A stretch of 64,000 nt of DNA from Verrucomicrobia bacterium 12-59-8 (lineage in GTDB: Bacteria; Verrucomicrobiota; Verrucomicrobiae; Verrucomicrobiales; Verrucomicrobiaceae), in assembly GCA_002279765.1 (NCBI GenBank), contig NCCR01000022.1, positions 1-64,000 on the forward strand, written 5' to 3'. Shown one piece after another: positions 36,120-45,870 of the stretch; the first letter of the stretch is position 1, and the number at the start of each line of letters is the position of its first letter. Made by a program: the position numbers and the translations under genes. Under the pieces are notes generated by a model, which was not told where the DNA came from, did no database searches, and was given only the letters and a program-made list of their open reading frames with translations.

Positions 36120-37397
36120 ATGAAATGGCTCAAAATTCTCTACGTACAGGTGCTCGTCGGCGTCATTCTGGGCATCCTGCTCGGTTTGTTGTTTCCGCCG
36201 ACGAATTCGGTCGTCCTGTTCGGCCACACCTACAATGCCACCGACCTGCAGCCGCTGGCGGAGATTTTCATCAAGGCGATCAAGATGCTGATAGCGCCAA
36301 TCATTTTCTGCACGGTGGTTTGCGGCATCGCGAGCATGGGGGATTTGAAACGGGTGGGGCGTGTAGGGTGGAAGGCGCTGCTGTATTTTGAGCTCGTCAC
36401 CACGGTGGCGCTGCTCATTGGCCTCGTGGTGGCGAATGTGATCGAACCAGGTGCCGGAGTGGAGCATCATGCCTCTGCCAAAGAAACCTCGAAGCTGGTC
36501 GAATACCAAGCCAAGGCGGGAGATACGAGTACCAAGACCTTCCTGATGAACATCGTGCCAAAGACTTTTGTGGGGGCGTTTACGGATGATTCGGTGTTGC
36601 CCGCCTTGTTTCTGGCACTGCTGGTGGCCGTGGCGCTGTGCCAGATGGGCGAGAAGGGCAAGCCGGTGCTGGATCTCCTCCACAGCGTTTCGGAGGTGTT
36701 TTTCAAGCTCGTCGCCATGATCACGCGTGTGGCACCGGTTGCTGCGTGTGCGGCGATGGCCTACACCGTAGGTTCGGAGGGGCCGGGGATGTTGTACAAG
36801 CTGGCAAAGGTCCTGGCCTGCGTGTATCTGACCTGCGGACTGTTTGTGTTTGTGGTGCTCGGCGGCATCGCGCGGTGGAACGGGTTCAGCCTGTGGAAGA
36901 TGCTGATTCACATCAAAGACGAGCTGCTGCTGGTGCTAGGCACCTCGTCGTCTGAGACTGCACTGCCCCAACTCATGCTGAAGCTCGAAAAGTCCGGCTG
37001 TGACAAGTCGGTGGTCGGCGTGGTGATTCCTTCCGGCTACTCGTTCAATCTCGACGGCACCTGCATCTACCTGACGCTGGCGGCGCTGTTCGTCGCGCAG
37101 GCCACAAACACGAATCTGACGCTCTGGCAGCAACTCGGACTCCTGGCGGTGCTGCTGCTAACCTCGAAGGGAGCCGCCGGGGTCACGGGCGCGGGATTTA
37201 TCACACTGGTGGCGACGCTTTCCACCATCGACACAGGCATTCCCGTCTCAGGTCTGGCGGTGCTGATCGGCATCGACCGCTTCATGTCGGAAGCGCGCGC
37301 CATCACGAATCTCATCGGCAACACACTCGCCACCTTGGTTGTCGCGAAGTGGGAAAAGGAGTTCGATCCGGAAAAGGGCAAGATGCTGCTCAGGTGA
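36120..37397 (+). CDS. dctA: C4-dicarboxylate/amino acid:cation symporter (DctA-like)
   Basis: This 425-residue transporter of the DAACS family has about eight membrane helices and two re-entrant loops. Seen are [15 protein letters not shown] (HP1 serine-rich motif), [19 protein letters not shown] in TM7 and [14 protein letters not shown] in HP2, which match DctA more closely than glutamate transporters. It probably imports succinate, fumarate or malate with sodium or protons. It is divergent from leuC across a 106-bp gap; the start at 36120 begins the helical N-terminus [14 protein letters not shown]. Confidence 0.88.
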   Translation: MKWLKILYVQVLVGVILGILLGLLFPPTNSVVLFGHTYNATDLQPLAEIFIKAIKMLIAPIIFCTVVCGIASMGDLKRVGRVGWKALLYFELVTTVALLIGLVVANVIEPGAGVEHHASAKETSKLVEYQAKAGDTSTKTFLMNIVPKTFVGAFTDDSVLPALFLALLVAVALCQMGEKGKPVLDLLHSVSEVFFKLVAMITRVAPVAACAAMAYTVGSEGPGMLYKLAKVLACVYLTCGLFVFVVLGGIARWNGFSLWKMLIHIKDELLLVLGTSSSETALPQLMLKLEKSGCDKSVVGVVIPSGYSFNLDGTCIYLTLAALFVAQATNTNLTLWQQLGLLAVLLLTSKGAAGVTGAGFITLVATLSTIDTGIPVSGLAVLIGIDRFMSEARAITNLIGNTLATLVVAKWEKEFDPEKGKMLLR

Positions 37398-37426
37398 TGC
37401 TCAATGCAGGCTTTGCCCCAAGAACC

Positions 37427-39943
37427 TCACAGCTCGATTTTCATCGGCGGCGGCGGGGCGAGCTTGAGCTTGGGGCCTTCTTCATCGGGAGCCTCCACGG
37501 CATCCACGGGGATGGCTTTGCGGATCGGCGTACCATCGTCATTGACAGGGCTAGCGCGGGGCACGGCCTGCTCGGAATTGTAGGGGTCTTCACCTATGAC
37601 GGTGAGCGCCTTCATACGCACGGGCTCAATATGGACCCAGCGGGTGTTTGCAGCGATGAGTGGAGCGGAGCCGAAACCGCTGGCAGGACTTTGATAGCCG
37701 AACTGCTTGATTTCAACCGGCAGTCCCTCGCCGGTGTGCAGATTGCAGAAGCCCTCCAGCGGCGTGCCGGGGCGCAGGTACTCAAAGTAGGTGGCGCGCA
37801 CGGATTTCTCACGGCCATCGGGCCCCTTGATTTTCTCGTAGCAGTAGTCGGTGGCACGCATGCCGCTGCGCTGGCACATTTCCACCCGCTCTGCCGTCTG
37901 TGGCGGTTCTACTTCCTGCGGAATGTACCGTGTGGCGCTGGCATTGACCATGTCCACCCACACGGGGAGCACGATGCGGTTGGAAAAGGCCCCGGGGTAG
38001 ATGGTCTTCTGCTTGTCAAAACCGGCCCACACGCCGCAGGTGACACCGGAGGTGTAACCCAGGAACCAGAGGTCCTTAAATTCGTAGTGCGTGCCGGTCT
38101 TACCACCTGCCACGAACTCGCCGAGCTTGTATTCACTGACGGCAGGACTGCCGGTGCCACGATGCAACGCATCAACCAGGCAGGTATGCGTCTGGTACGC
38201 GGCGATGGGGTCCATGCTTTGCACGCTGCGCAGCGCCGTCTCGGAGATTTGAAACACCACCTTGTCGCTGTTGTCCGTGATGCGCTGGATGAGGTTCAGC
38301 TTCTGCGGGCGGCTGCCCAGGGTGGGAAAATTGGAGTAGGCCAGGCACATCTCGCTCAGGCGCACCTCGCTGGCACCGAGGAAGGTGGAGGGATAATCGC
38401 GCATTTCGGAGGTGATGCCGGCCTTATGCGCCACCTGTTTGACCATGGGAACCCCCACGCGCTCTCCCAGGCGTACGGTGGCCGAGTTGCGGCCCTGCAC
38501 AAGCGCCTCACGCGAACTCATCGGTGCCTGCGTCCATTTGGGATTGTCCACCTCTGCGCCCCACTCGCCCAGAATACCGGTCAGCCCCCCGATCATCACG
38601 CGGCGGTTGTCCAGAGGAGCGTCATCCACCTTGGTGCCAGGATATAGCCCCGGGCTGCTGAACGCGGCGGCATATACCAAAGGCGTGAAGGCGGTGCCTG
38701 CCGGGCGCACCCCGTCCGTGGCGCGGTTAAACTGGCTGTCTCCAAAATCACGCCCTCCGACCATCGCCAAAATGCTGCCGTCCTTGTTGTCGATCATCAA
38801 GGCGGCGGCCTGCAGGTACTCCGGCAGAGGCCTGGGGGTCGCAGGATCAATCTCGCCGCGCTTCAAGCGCGCACGGTAGTCAGTCATGATGGCGCGGAAC
38901 TGAGCGAAGGTTTGGTGCTCGTAGCCCGGCCGTTTTTCGACCTCGGCCATGCGCCTGCTAACCGCCTCCTCAGTGGCTTTTTGCAGGTCCTGATCAATAC
39001 TGGTGTAGATGCGGAAGCCGCCGATGGAAGCCCGCTCCTCACCGACGAGATCAACGACCTCACGCCTCACGGAGTCAAAGACATGGCTCAGACGCGGGTC
39101 GGAGCTCTGTGGCGCAGTCACGAGCGGTCTTCTCTTGAGCTTGGTGGCTTCGTCCTTCGTCAGCGTGCCTTCAATGGCCATGCGATCCAGCACGTAGTTG
39201 CGCTCTTTAATGGCACGCTGGGGATGCTTGATCGGCTGGATGTTGTTCGGGCTCTTGATCAGTCCCACGATCGTCGCTGACTCCTCGACGCTCAGTTCTT
39301 TGACATCCTTGCCAAAGTAGCCGCGGGCCGCCGCCTGCACACCGTAGAAATTCACCCCGAAGAAGATGCGGTTCAGGTAGAGTTCAAGAATCTCCGCCTT
39401 CGAGAAATGCTTCTCAATGCGCTGGGCGATGAACGCCTCCAAAATCTTGCGCTTGTAGCTGCGCTCAAGGAGCTTGAAGGTCTGCCGGGCAAGCTGCTGC
39501 GTAATCGTGCTCGCCCCCTGCGTGACCTCGCGGGCCACAATGTTTTCCTTCACCGCACGGAGGAGACCGATGTAATCGACCCCGTCATGCTTGAAAAACC
39601 GTGAATCTTCCTGCGCCACTAGAGCATCGATGAGATGCTGTGGCACATCGGTGATCGGCACCGGGGTGCGGTTCAGCACGTACAGGCGGGCCATTTCATC
39701 ACCATCACGGTCAAAAATAATGCTCGCAGACTCAAGCTTCTTGAGTTCCTCCAGATCAAACTTCTCGGCATCCCGCCGCAGCGGCGCCACAACAACACTG
39801 TAAATGCCAAACGCTGACACGACGCAGAGCAGTGCAAAGGCCATCAGCGCACTGAACCAGCCGCGGCGGTAGAACGGCAGTTTCAGGCCGGCTTCGCCAC
39901 GCCAGTTGCGCACAGGCTGGGGATCGGGATCATCACGGAACAT
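37427..39943 (-). CDS. Class A PBP with intact glycosyltransferase but altered transpeptidase motif
   Basis: This 838-residue protein has a short cytoplasmic tail, one membrane helix (about residues 30-52), a GT51 glycosyltransferase domain with the catalytic glutamate E112 in QEDSRFFKHDG and GASTITQQLARQ, and a transpeptidase domain. There the SxxK motif expected in RPGSxxKP is T417-A-F-T420 (RPAGTAFTPLVYA), and the SxN motif reads GRN (GRNSATVRLGE). The KTG triad is kept at K615-T-G617. Without the nucleophile serine and lysine, D,D-transpeptidation is not expected, so it may polymerise glycan only and bind its partner or substrate with the C-terminal domain. Confidence 0.88.
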   Translation of the reverse strand: MFRDDPDPQPVRNWRGEAGLKLPFYRRGWFSALMAFALLCVVSAFGIYSVVVAPLRRDAEKFDLEELKKLESASIIFDRDGDEMARLYVLNRTPVPITDVPQHLIDALVAQEDSRFFKHDGVDYIGLLRAVKENIVAREVTQGASTITQQLARQTFKLLERSYKRKILEAFIAQRIEKHFSKAEILELYLNRIFFGVNFYGVQAAARGYFGKDVKELSVEESATIVGLIKSPNNIQPIKHPQRAIKERNYVLDRMAIEGTLTKDEATKLKRRPLVTAPQSSDPRLSHVFDSVRREVVDLVGEERASIGGFRIYTSIDQDLQKATEEAVSRRMAEVEKRPGYEHQTFAQFRAIMTDYRARLKRGEIDPATPRPLPEYLQAAALMIDNKDGSILAMVGGRDFGDSQFNRATDGVRPAGTAFTPLVYAAAFSSPGLYPGTKVDDAPLDNRRVMIGGLTGILGEWGAEVDNPKWTQAPMSSREALVQGRNSATVRLGERVGVPMVKQVAHKAGITSEMRDYPSTFLGASEVRLSEMCLAYSNFPTLGSRPQKLNLIQRITDNSDKVVFQISETALRSVQSMDPIAAYQTHTCLVDALHRGTGSPAVSEYKLGEFVAGGKTGTHYEFKDLWFLGYTSGVTCGVWAGFDKQKTIYPGAFSNRIVLPVWVDMVNASATRYIPQEVEPPQTAERVEMCQRSGMRATDYCYEKIKGPDGREKSVRATYFEYLRPGTPLEGFCNLHTGEGLPVEIKQFGYQSPASGFGSAPLIAANTRWVHIEPVRMKALTVIGEDPYNSEQAVPRASPVNDDGTPIRKAIPVDAVEAPDEEGPKLKLAPPPPMKIEL

Positions 39944-40016
39944 GGCTTGGTAAGAAAGAAGGGTCGTGAAACTACCCGCCCTTCACATTCCGCGCCAGTT
40001 CTTTCCCGTGCATCGC

Positions 40017-41078
40017 ATGTCTTCCCTGCCCCAGATTCTCCGCGAAAAAATCGCCACCACGTCGTCCGGCCGACTGCCCTTTGCGCAGATCATGGAACTA
40101 GCGCTCTATCATCCTGAGCATGGTTATTATGGTGCAGGCCCGAGCAAAATTGGCCGTCAGGGCGATTTTTTCACCAGTGTGAGCGTCGGCCCGTTGTTTG
40201 GGAAGCTGCTGGCCCTGTATGCTTTGCAGGAATGGCAGGCCCTAGGAGAGCCGGAAAATTTCACGCTCATCGAACAGGGCGCACATGACGGGCAGCTCGC
40301 AGAAGATGTGTTGCGCGCTCTGGATGGCAGCCCGCTGCGCTACCTCATCGTGGAGCCGAACCCGAAGTATCGTGAAGCTCAGTTCAAGCGCCTCGGTGAC
40401 CGGGTTGAATGGGTGGAAAGCCTCGCCGAGCTGAAATCCGGTCCCAAACACGGTTTTTTCCTCTGCAACGAGCTGCCAGATGCCTTTCCTGTGCATCTCG
40501 TCCGCTGGAACGGCGAACGCTGGGAGGAGTTGTTCGTCGAAGCTGACGGCACCGAGGACTTCCGCTTCATCCCAGGCGAATGCTCGTGTGAGGAGCTTGT
40601 GGACGAGACGAAACACCTGCCGCACGATCTCGAAACCGGCCATACCCTCGAAATCAACCTCGCCATGCTCATATGGATTCGCGCCCTAGCGCAGGCTGCA
40701 TTTCATGGGGCCATCTTCATCGCCGACTACGGTCTCGATGCGGAGGAGTTCTTCGCCGATTCACGCGCCGTTGGAACCATCCGCCGATACCGGCAGCACC
40801 AGATGGACGGCCAGGTGCTGGCTGACCTCGGCGAATGTGATTTGACCACGCACATCAATTTCACGCGGCTTATTGATGAAGCCGTGCGCCATGGTCTCAC
40901 CCAGCGCGAATACGACCTGCAAGGCCGCCTGCTGGGCCGCATGGCGATGAAATGGATACAAAGCCTCGAAGGCAGGCCGCCTGACGCCGCCACGATGCGC
41001 CAGTTCAATTCGCTCACTCATCCAGCGTTAATGGGGCGTTCGTTCCGGTGCCTCATTCTGGATAAGTCAGCCCGTTAA
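40017..41078 (+). CDS. MidA/NDUFAF7-like SAM-dependent methyltransferase
   Basis: The 353-residue protein starts at 40017, chosen to begin MSSLPQILREKIATTSSG. Family signatures are MELALYHPEHGYYG, DFFTSVSVGPLFGKLLA, the SAM-binding FTLIEQGAHDGQLAEDVL, GFFLCNELPDAFPVH and IADYGLDAEEFF. The relatives are putative protein arginine methyltransferases; human NDUFAF7 methylates a complex I subunit. The bacterial target is unknown. It is divergent from the PBP gene. Confidence 0.88.
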   Translation: MSSLPQILREKIATTSSGRLPFAQIMELALYHPEHGYYGAGPSKIGRQGDFFTSVSVGPLFGKLLALYALQEWQALGEPENFTLIEQGAHDGQLAEDVLRALDGSPLRYLIVEPNPKYREAQFKRLGDRVEWVESLAELKSGPKHGFFLCNELPDAFPVHLVRWNGERWEELFVEADGTEDFRFIPGECSCEELVDETKHLPHDLETGHTLEINLAMLIWIRALAQAAFHGAIFIADYGLDAEEFFADSRAVGTIRRYRQHQMDGQVLADLGECDLTTHINFTRLIDEAVRHGLTQREYDLQGRLLGRMAMKWIQSLEGRPPDAATMRQFNSLTHPALMGRSFRCLILDKSAR

Positions 41079-41101
41079 TCACAATCGCGCGTATTCCGTT
41101 C

Positions 41102-41662
41102 ATGAAAAAGTTGCTCATTGTCATCAGCGGTCTGCTACTCAGCGCCTTTGGCATAGCAGCCTGCGCCACGTCGCGGGCGGGTTATGAAACAGCTCCGTAC
41201 AAGGTCATTCGCACGGACGGTGACTTCGAGGTCCGTGAGTATCCCGAGCTCAAAATAGCCACCACATCACGTGACAAGGATAACTCGGGCTTCATGCGGC
41301 TGTTCCGCTATATCGACGGCGGAAATGTGGCTAAGGAGAAGATTTCCATGACGACACCGGTCTTCATGGTGGATGGCAAGATGGCTTTCGTGGTGCCGGA
41401 AAAGAACAAGGCCGCCACACCCGCCCCGGCGTCTGCCCAGGTGAGTGTGGACACGATGAATGCGCGACGCGTGGCCGTCTATCGCTACAGCGGCTCCCGC
41501 ATAAAGAGCCTCGAACCACAGGCTCTGGCAAAGCTGAAAGTCTGGATGCAGCAAAAACAGCTTCTGGAAGCCGGAGCGCCCTTCAGCGCCTACTACGACC
41601 CGCCGTGGACACCAGGCTTTCTACGCCGCAATGAAGTGTTGATTCCCATCTCTCCACTATAA
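41102..41662 (+). CDS. SOUL family heme-binding-like lipoprotein
   Basis: The 186-residue protein has a lipoprotein signal (LLLSAFGIAAC lipobox) and the SOUL/HEBP fold: YKVIRTDGDFEVREYPELKI, DNSGFMRLFRYIDGGN, ISMTTPVFM and a late PPWTPGFLRRNEVLIPI. Animal SOUL proteins bind heme, but the bacterial lipoprotein form has no proven ligand. It begins 23 bp after the methyltransferase and precedes the epimerase by 5 bp, so the three are probably one transcript. Confidence 0.9.
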   Translation: MKKLLIVISGLLLSAFGIAACATSRAGYETAPYKVIRTDGDFEVREYPELKIATTSRDKDNSGFMRLFRYIDGGNVAKEKISMTTPVFMVDGKMAFVVPEKNKAATPAPASAQVSVDTMNARRVAVYRYSGSRIKSLEPQALAKLKVWMQQKQLLEAGAPFSAYYDPPWTPGFLRRNEVLIPISPL

Positions 41663-41667
41663 TTTTC

Positions 41668-42546
41668 ATGCGCATCGGCATCACAGGAGCGACAGGCTTC
41701 ATCGGCAGGCACCTCGCGGCATCTGCAATAGACGGAGGGCATGAGGTAGTCGCGTATTCACGCAGGCCGGGTTCAGGCCTGACTCAGCCGAAACAGGCAC
41801 CGCATGCACTGCCTGAGACGCCGCTGGATGTACTCGTGCATCTCTCAGGCGAATCTTTAATGGGCCTGTGGACCTACGAAAAACGCGATCTCATCTGGAA
41901 AAGCCGAGTGGATTTCACCGAGGCTCTGGTGGCGCATCTGGGCTCATGGAAAACTGAAAACCGGCCCAAGGTGCTGGTATGCGCGTCCGGAGCCGGATTT
42001 TATGGCAACTGCGGTGCTGATGCCGTGGATGAAAGCTCACCGCGTGGCGAAGGCTTTCTGGCGGATGTCTGCGCAGGCTGGGAGATGGCGGCTCACCGGG
42101 CGGAGGCACTCGGCCTGCGTGTCATCACCCTGCGCACAGGCATGGTGCTAGGCCGTGATGGCGGCGCATTTCCGCTGCTGCGCCGGGTGTTTGGCTGCGG
42201 CCTCGGCGGCAGACTCGGTTCGGGACAGCAATGGATGTCCTGGATTCATATTGAGGATGCGGTGCAGATACTCCTGAAGGCGATCACCACCGAAACCGTG
42301 AGAGGCCCGGTAAACCTCTGCGCTCCAGAAGCGGTGACGAATGCCGAGTTCACCCAAAAGCTGGCGGCGGCTCTGCATCGCCCGGCGTGGTTTCATGCGC
42401 CTGCTTTTGCCCTCAAGCTGCTTCTGCGCGGGATGGCAGACGAAATGCTGCTTAGCGGCCAGCGAGTGATTCCTCGCGTTGCTTCAGAGATGGGCTACGG
42501 TTTTACGTACCCCGACATTGCCTGCGCCCTCAAAGCGCTCGTCTGA
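41668..42546 (+). CDS. TIGR01777 family NAD(P)-dependent epimerase-like SDR
   Basis: The 292-residue extended SDR opens with [14 protein letters not shown] (NAD-binding GxxGxxG). Typical YfcH-like segments follow: [21 protein letters not shown] with the subfamily-conserved Gly-Glu, [52 protein letters not shown] and the C-terminal DUF1731-like tail [18 protein letters not shown]. The biological substrate of the family is unknown. Confidence 0.9.
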   Translation: MRIGITGATGFIGRHLAASAIDGGHEVVAYSRRPGSGLTQPKQAPHALPETPLDVLVHLSGESLMGLWTYEKRDLIWKSRVDFTEALVAHLGSWKTENRPKVLVCASGAGFYGNCGADAVDESSPRGEGFLADVCAGWEMAAHRAEALGLRVITLRTGMVLGRDGGAFPLLRRVFGCGLGGRLGSGQQWMSWIHIEDAVQILLKAITTETVRGPVNLCAPEAVTNAEFTQKLAAALHRPAWFHAPAFALKLLLRGMADEMLLSGQRVIPRVASEMGYGFTYPDIACALKALV

Positions 42547-42580
42547 ACAGGCAGTTTACGGTGGTTGACGATTGGTCCAA

Positions 42581-42640
42581 ACCACAGTCAACCACAGTCA
42601 ACCACAGTCAACCATCGTCAACGACCGTCAACCATCGTCA
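42581..42640 (+). repeat. Six tandem decamers upstream of the HAD gene
   Basis: Six 10-bp units lie end to end: ACCACAGTCA three times, then ACCATCGTCA, ACGACCGTCA and ACCATCGTCA. An inverted copy (GGTTGACGATTGGT, 42564-42577) precedes them, so a hairpin can form. They sit just upstream of the start codon at 42651. All units share ACnAnnGTCA-like positions, which looks like expansion of a regulatory or structural motif, although function is unknown. Confidence 0.85.
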
Positions 42641-42650
42641 TCTTTCCCTC

Positions 42651-43529
42651 ATGGCATCCCAGCAGACCACCATCGGCATCATTTACGATTACGACCAGAC
42701 TCTCAGTCCGACGTACATGCAGGATGAGACCCTCTTCCCACACTTCGGGATCAATCCGGAACAGTTCTGGAAGCGCAGCCGCGAACTGGTGGATCAGGAA
42801 GGCTACGACGGGGAACTGGCCTACCTGAAGTGCATGCTGGACTACCTCGACATGGACCGGCCAACGAATGAGGATCTGCGCAAACTGGGAGCAAAACTGC
42901 ATTTTTTCAAAGGCGTCCCGGAACTCTTCGACGAGCTGAACAAAGTGCTGAACGAGCAGCACCGCCTGCTCGGCGTGAAGATCGAGCATTACATCGTCTC
43001 CAGCGGGCTGAAAGCGCTGCTGGATGGGTCCGCACTGGCCCCCTTTGTGAAGAGGATCTTCGGCTGTGAGTTCGGCGAAGACAAAAACGGCCGCATCACC
43101 TTCCCCAAACGCGTGATCAGCCACACTACGAAGACTCAATACATCTTCCGCATCAACAAAGGCATGCTGGAGCCCCATGAAGACGTAAACGACCACATGG
43201 CGCATGAACTACGCCCGATCCCCTTCCAGCACATGATTTATGTGGGAGACGGCCCGACGGACGTGCCCTGCTTCACGCTGATGAAACGCTACGGTGGCCA
43301 TGCGGTGGCGGTTTACAATCCGGACGAAGCGAGCCGCAGCAGCTTCCGCAAGTGCTACCAGCTCACCGGTCTGGCCGACCGCGTAAAGCACATCGCCCCC
43401 GCCGATTACCGCCCCGGCAGCCATCTGCGGCTCCTGCTGGAGGAAATGGTGACGGACATCGCCGACGGCATCGTCCGCAAAAAGCGCCAGGAAATCGAGG
43501 ATGGCACGGTGTCAGCACCGCATTTTTAG
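42651..43529 (+). CDS. HAD-superfamily phosphatase-like hydrolase
   Basis: The 292-residue protein starts at 42651; upstream in-frame codons would encode only the decamer array. HAD motif [18 protein letters not shown] has the Asp-x-Asp pair, motif II lies near IVSSG, and motif IV is [13 protein letters not shown] large helical cap is present between motifs I and II. This is the phosphoserine-phosphatase-like layout; substrate unknown. Its stop overlaps that of the convergent epimerase by 4 bp. Confidence 0.88.
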   Translation: MASQQTTIGIIYDYDQTLSPTYMQDETLFPHFGINPEQFWKRSRELVDQEGYDGELAYLKCMLDYLDMDRPTNEDLRKLGAKLHFFKGVPELFDELNKVLNEQHRLLGVKIEHYIVSSGLKALLDGSALAPFVKRIFGCEFGEDKNGRITFPKRVISHTTKTQYIFRINKGMLEPHEDVNDHMAHELRPIPFQHMIYVGDGPTDVPCFTLMKRYGGHAVAVYNPDEASRSSFRKCYQLTGLADRVKHIAPADYRPGSHLRLLLEEMVTDIADGIVRKKRQEIEDGTVSAPHF

Positions 43530-44497
43530 CACACGGCAATGCCCCGCGCACGCATGTCACGGAACCACTCCACGTAGGCGGGAACGCCCTGCGCAATGGT
43601 GGTGGCGGGCTTGAAGCCGATGAGGGCCTTTGCCTTGCTCACATCGGCAGACGTCAGCGGCACATCTCCCGGCTGCTCCGGCAGTTGATTGATGACGGCC
43701 TTTTTGCCAATCGCCTGCTCGATGGTGGCGATGAGGTCGTTGAGCGTCACGGTTTGGGAACCGCCGAGATTGAAGATTTCGCAGATGGGACCGCTACGGT
43801 AGTTCAGCGCGCCGACGATGCCATCGACGATGTCGTGGACGAAAGTGTAGTCTCGGGCGGTGCTGCCATCACCGTATTTGTCGATCGGTTTGCCGTCTTC
43901 AATGAGACGGGAGAATTTTGAAATGGCCAGGTCAGGGCGCTGGCGCGGGCCATAAACAGTGAAAAAGCGCAGGGCGACAGTTTTCATGCCATAAAGGTGG
44001 CTGTAATTGGAACACATCTGCTCTCCTGCCATCTTGGTCATGGCGTAGGGGCTGATGGTCTGCAAAATGGGGTCGGATTCAGCAAACGGCACTTTTTTAT
44101 TCACACCATAGACGGAAGAACTGCTGGCGAAGACAAAGTGCTTCACCCCGGTACGGCGGGCGGCTTCGAGGAGGTGGAAGGTGCCTTTGATATTGGTATC
44201 AATGTACAACTCCGGCTGCTCAATGGAAGGGCGCACGCCAGCACGTGCGGCCAGGTGGATGACTGCGTCAAAACGGCCCACTTCGAAGGTCTCTGTGACA
44301 AACTGCGGATTCGAAATGTCCCCCTCACAAACCGTGACCTTCGGGCCGAGAGCCCGGAGGTTTTCACGCTTGATCGTGGGATTGTAGTAGTCGTTGAAGC
44401 TGTCGATGATTGTGATCTGCCCTGCTTCTTCACGAATAAGGCGCTCAACGGTATGGGAGCCGATGAAACCAGCTCCGCCTGTGACAAGGATTTTCAT
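43526..44497 (-). CDS. NAD-dependent nucleotide-sugar epimerase/dehydratase
   Basis: This 323-residue SDR has NAD motif [18 protein letters not shown], the catalytic Tyr-x3-Lys in [15 protein letters not shown] with a preceding SSSSVYG, and [16 protein letters not shown], which resembles UDP-glucuronate 4-epimerases. That activity is the best guess, supplying galacturonate-containing envelope glycans, but UDP-glucose epimerases share most motifs. The ATG at 44497 begins the glycine-rich strand. Confidence 0.9.
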   Translation of the reverse strand: MKILVTGGAGFIGSHTVERLIREEAGQITIIDSFNDYYNPTIKRENLRALGPKVTVCEGDISNPQFVTETFEVGRFDAVIHLAARAGVRPSIEQPELYIDTNIKGTFHLLEAARRTGVKHFVFASSSSVYGVNKKVPFAESDPILQTISPYAMTKMAGEQMCSNYSHLYGMKTVALRFFTVYGPRQRPDLAISKFSRLIEDGKPIDKYGDGSTARDYTFVHDIVDGIVGALNYRSGPICEIFNLGGSQTVTLNDLIATIEQAIGKKAVINQLPEQPGDVPLTSADVSKAKALIGFKPATTIAQGVPAYVEWFRDMRARGIAVC

Positions 44498-44588
44498 GCT
44501 CAAAAAAGTCTGGCGTCTTGGTTGCCGACCACCAGACAGCAACTAACGGGCAGTGAACGAACAATTGCAAGGCGGCAGGAGAAAGGGA

Positions 44589-44618
44589 TTGACGCAAGGG
44601 GGCGCATTTCGGTAAATA
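44589..44618 (+). promoter_or_regulatory. Candidate promoter of the proline-rich protein gene
   Basis: TTGACG at 44589-44594 and TAAATA at 44613-44618 are 18 bp apart, 18 bp before the start codon of the proline-rich gene. Both hexamers are close to the sigma-70 consensus, so this is a fair candidate. Confidence 0.5.
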
Positions 44619-44636
44619 GTGGGAATTATCTGAATC

Positions 44637-45683
44637 ATGAGCGAACCCGAAAACACGCCACCATCACCGCCATCAGGCTCGACGCCCAAGACTGCCGCCG
44701 TCCCGCTGAAAAAAGAGACCGTTCGCATCACGCTGCGTGGGCGTCCAGGCACAGGCGTCACCCAGCCGCGCGAGTCCACCGCTCCCGTATCCCCCGCCAG
44801 CGCTGGGATCCCGGCCTCATTCAACACGACCTCCGTGGTTCCAATGGTGTCGAAAAAATCCACGGCCCCGATTAATCTGCCCTCAGCCCCGCTGCCTCCA
44901 CCCGCGCCAAAATCCAGCACCGCACCGGTGAAGCTGCCTGCGCCGCCGATGTCGCCGCCTTCCAAAAAGACGACATCCGCAATTCCAGTGGCTTCTTCTC
45001 CGCCTCCCGCCGCACCCGCGCCTTCTGGGGCGATGCCGCCGCCCGTTGCTCGCCCGCTGGCCCCTCCCACAGCGCCAAAGCCGCCTGGAGCACCGATGGC
45101 TCCTAGGCCCCCTGGTGCACCGACTGCCCCCCGTCCGGCCTCCCCGCCCATGGCAGGTCTGCCAGCAGCAACCCGCCCGCTGAGCCAAAACCCCGCTGCC
45201 CCACCGCCGCGCACTGAGACTGGCGCACCTACAGTCCCGCTGCAAAAGCCAACCGCAGGTCCACGTCCGCCGACAATGCCTGGAGCAGGCACGGGCCCCA
45301 TGGTCGGTGGTGGAGCAGGTCCGGCAGCTCCCCTCCCAAAAGCGACTGTCAAGCTGCAGCCCACGCAGGCCATGCAGCGCCCTTCCATCTCCGCTCCTCC
45401 CAGCGCCCCCGTGAAACGCAGCGCTGCGGCTGATGCAGAACAGTTCTACGAAGAAAAGGATCCAGAAGCAGGCTTGGTACCTTTGTCTGTGATCTGCTTT
45501 GTGCTTTCCGCCGTTTTGATGTTTGTTCAGATTTTAGGTGCAGATGCCTTCAAAACTGCCGAACCTAACGACGAATCGGCCATTATGGTGCCAGCCAAAG
45601 GTAAAATGGACTGGGAAACCTTCTCCGTCTCCAGTGGCAGCTGGACCAATGGATTTACGTCCAAACTGATGAAGATTCCCTGA
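44637..45683 (+). CDS. Proline-rich protein with one C-terminal membrane helix
   Basis: I cannot assign a family. The 348-residue protein has about 260 residues of low-complexity Pro/Ala/Ser/Thr sequence containing recurring short units such as STAPV and KxTAPV/LPxxP, then a conserved-looking block (AADAEQFYEEKDPEAGLVPL), a single membrane helix at about residues 282-300 (SVICFVLSAVLMFVQIL) and a 45-residue hydrophilic tail. A long flexible cytoplasmic or periplasmic arm held by one helix is expected. It stands alone, followed by a tiny ORF and a strong terminator. Confidence 0.75.
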   Translation: MSEPENTPPSPPSGSTPKTAAVPLKKETVRITLRGRPGTGVTQPRESTAPVSPASAGIPASFNTTSVVPMVSKKSTAPINLPSAPLPPPAPKSSTAPVKLPAPPMSPPSKKTTSAIPVASSPPPAAPAPSGAMPPPVARPLAPPTAPKPPGAPMAPRPPGAPTAPRPASPPMAGLPAATRPLSQNPAAPPPRTETGAPTVPLQKPTAGPRPPTMPGAGTGPMVGGGAGPAAPLPKATVKLQPTQAMQRPSISAPPSAPVKRSAAADAEQFYEEKDPEAGLVPLSVICFVLSAVLMFVQILGADAFKTAEPNDESAIMVPAKGKMDWETFSVSSGSWTNGFTSKLMKIP

Positions 45684-45723
45684 ATCCATCAACAGTCAGA
45701 CTCACTTTCACTTCTTCTCCATC

Positions 45724-45807
45724 ATGCCACTTGCCTGGTTAGTTTTCATCCTCGCCGTCGCCACCTTGGCCCTCAACTTCCTCGCCAAAAGCGGCGGGGG
45801 AATGTGA
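45724..45807 (+). CDS. Small membrane protein ORF (27 residues)
   Basis: ATG at 45724 opens a frame of 27 codons reading MPLAWLVFILAVATLALNFL then AKSGGGM, which is one clean hydrophobic helix with a short Lys/Gly-rich end. It lies 40 bp after the proline-rich gene and directly before a strong terminator, so it would be on the same message. There is no clear Shine-Dalgarno sequence, so translation is unproven. Confidence 0.4.
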   Translation: MPLAWLVFILAVATLALNFLAKSGGGM

Positions 45808-45831
45808 GCCGCTAGGGAGAGAATCAGCGCG

Positions 45832-45870
45832 CTACTCGACAAGGACTGCGGTCCGTCGAGTAGTTTTTTT
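45832..45870 (+). terminator. Strong rho-independent terminator
   Basis: CTACTCGAC at 45832-45840 pairs with GTCGAGTAG at 45855-45863, with an inner GGAC/GTCC stem and a TGCG loop, followed by seven T residues (45864-45870). It ends the transcript of the proline-rich gene and the small ORF. Confidence 0.92.

Noticed and set aside
42581..42640. CRISPR array
   Set aside because: Units are only 10 bp, contiguous, with no spacers, and no cas genes are near.
44543..45388. 281-residue glycine-rich minus-strand frame
   Set aside because: It is the mirror of the proline-rich coding sequence on the plus strand; Gly-rich composition arises from Pro codons.
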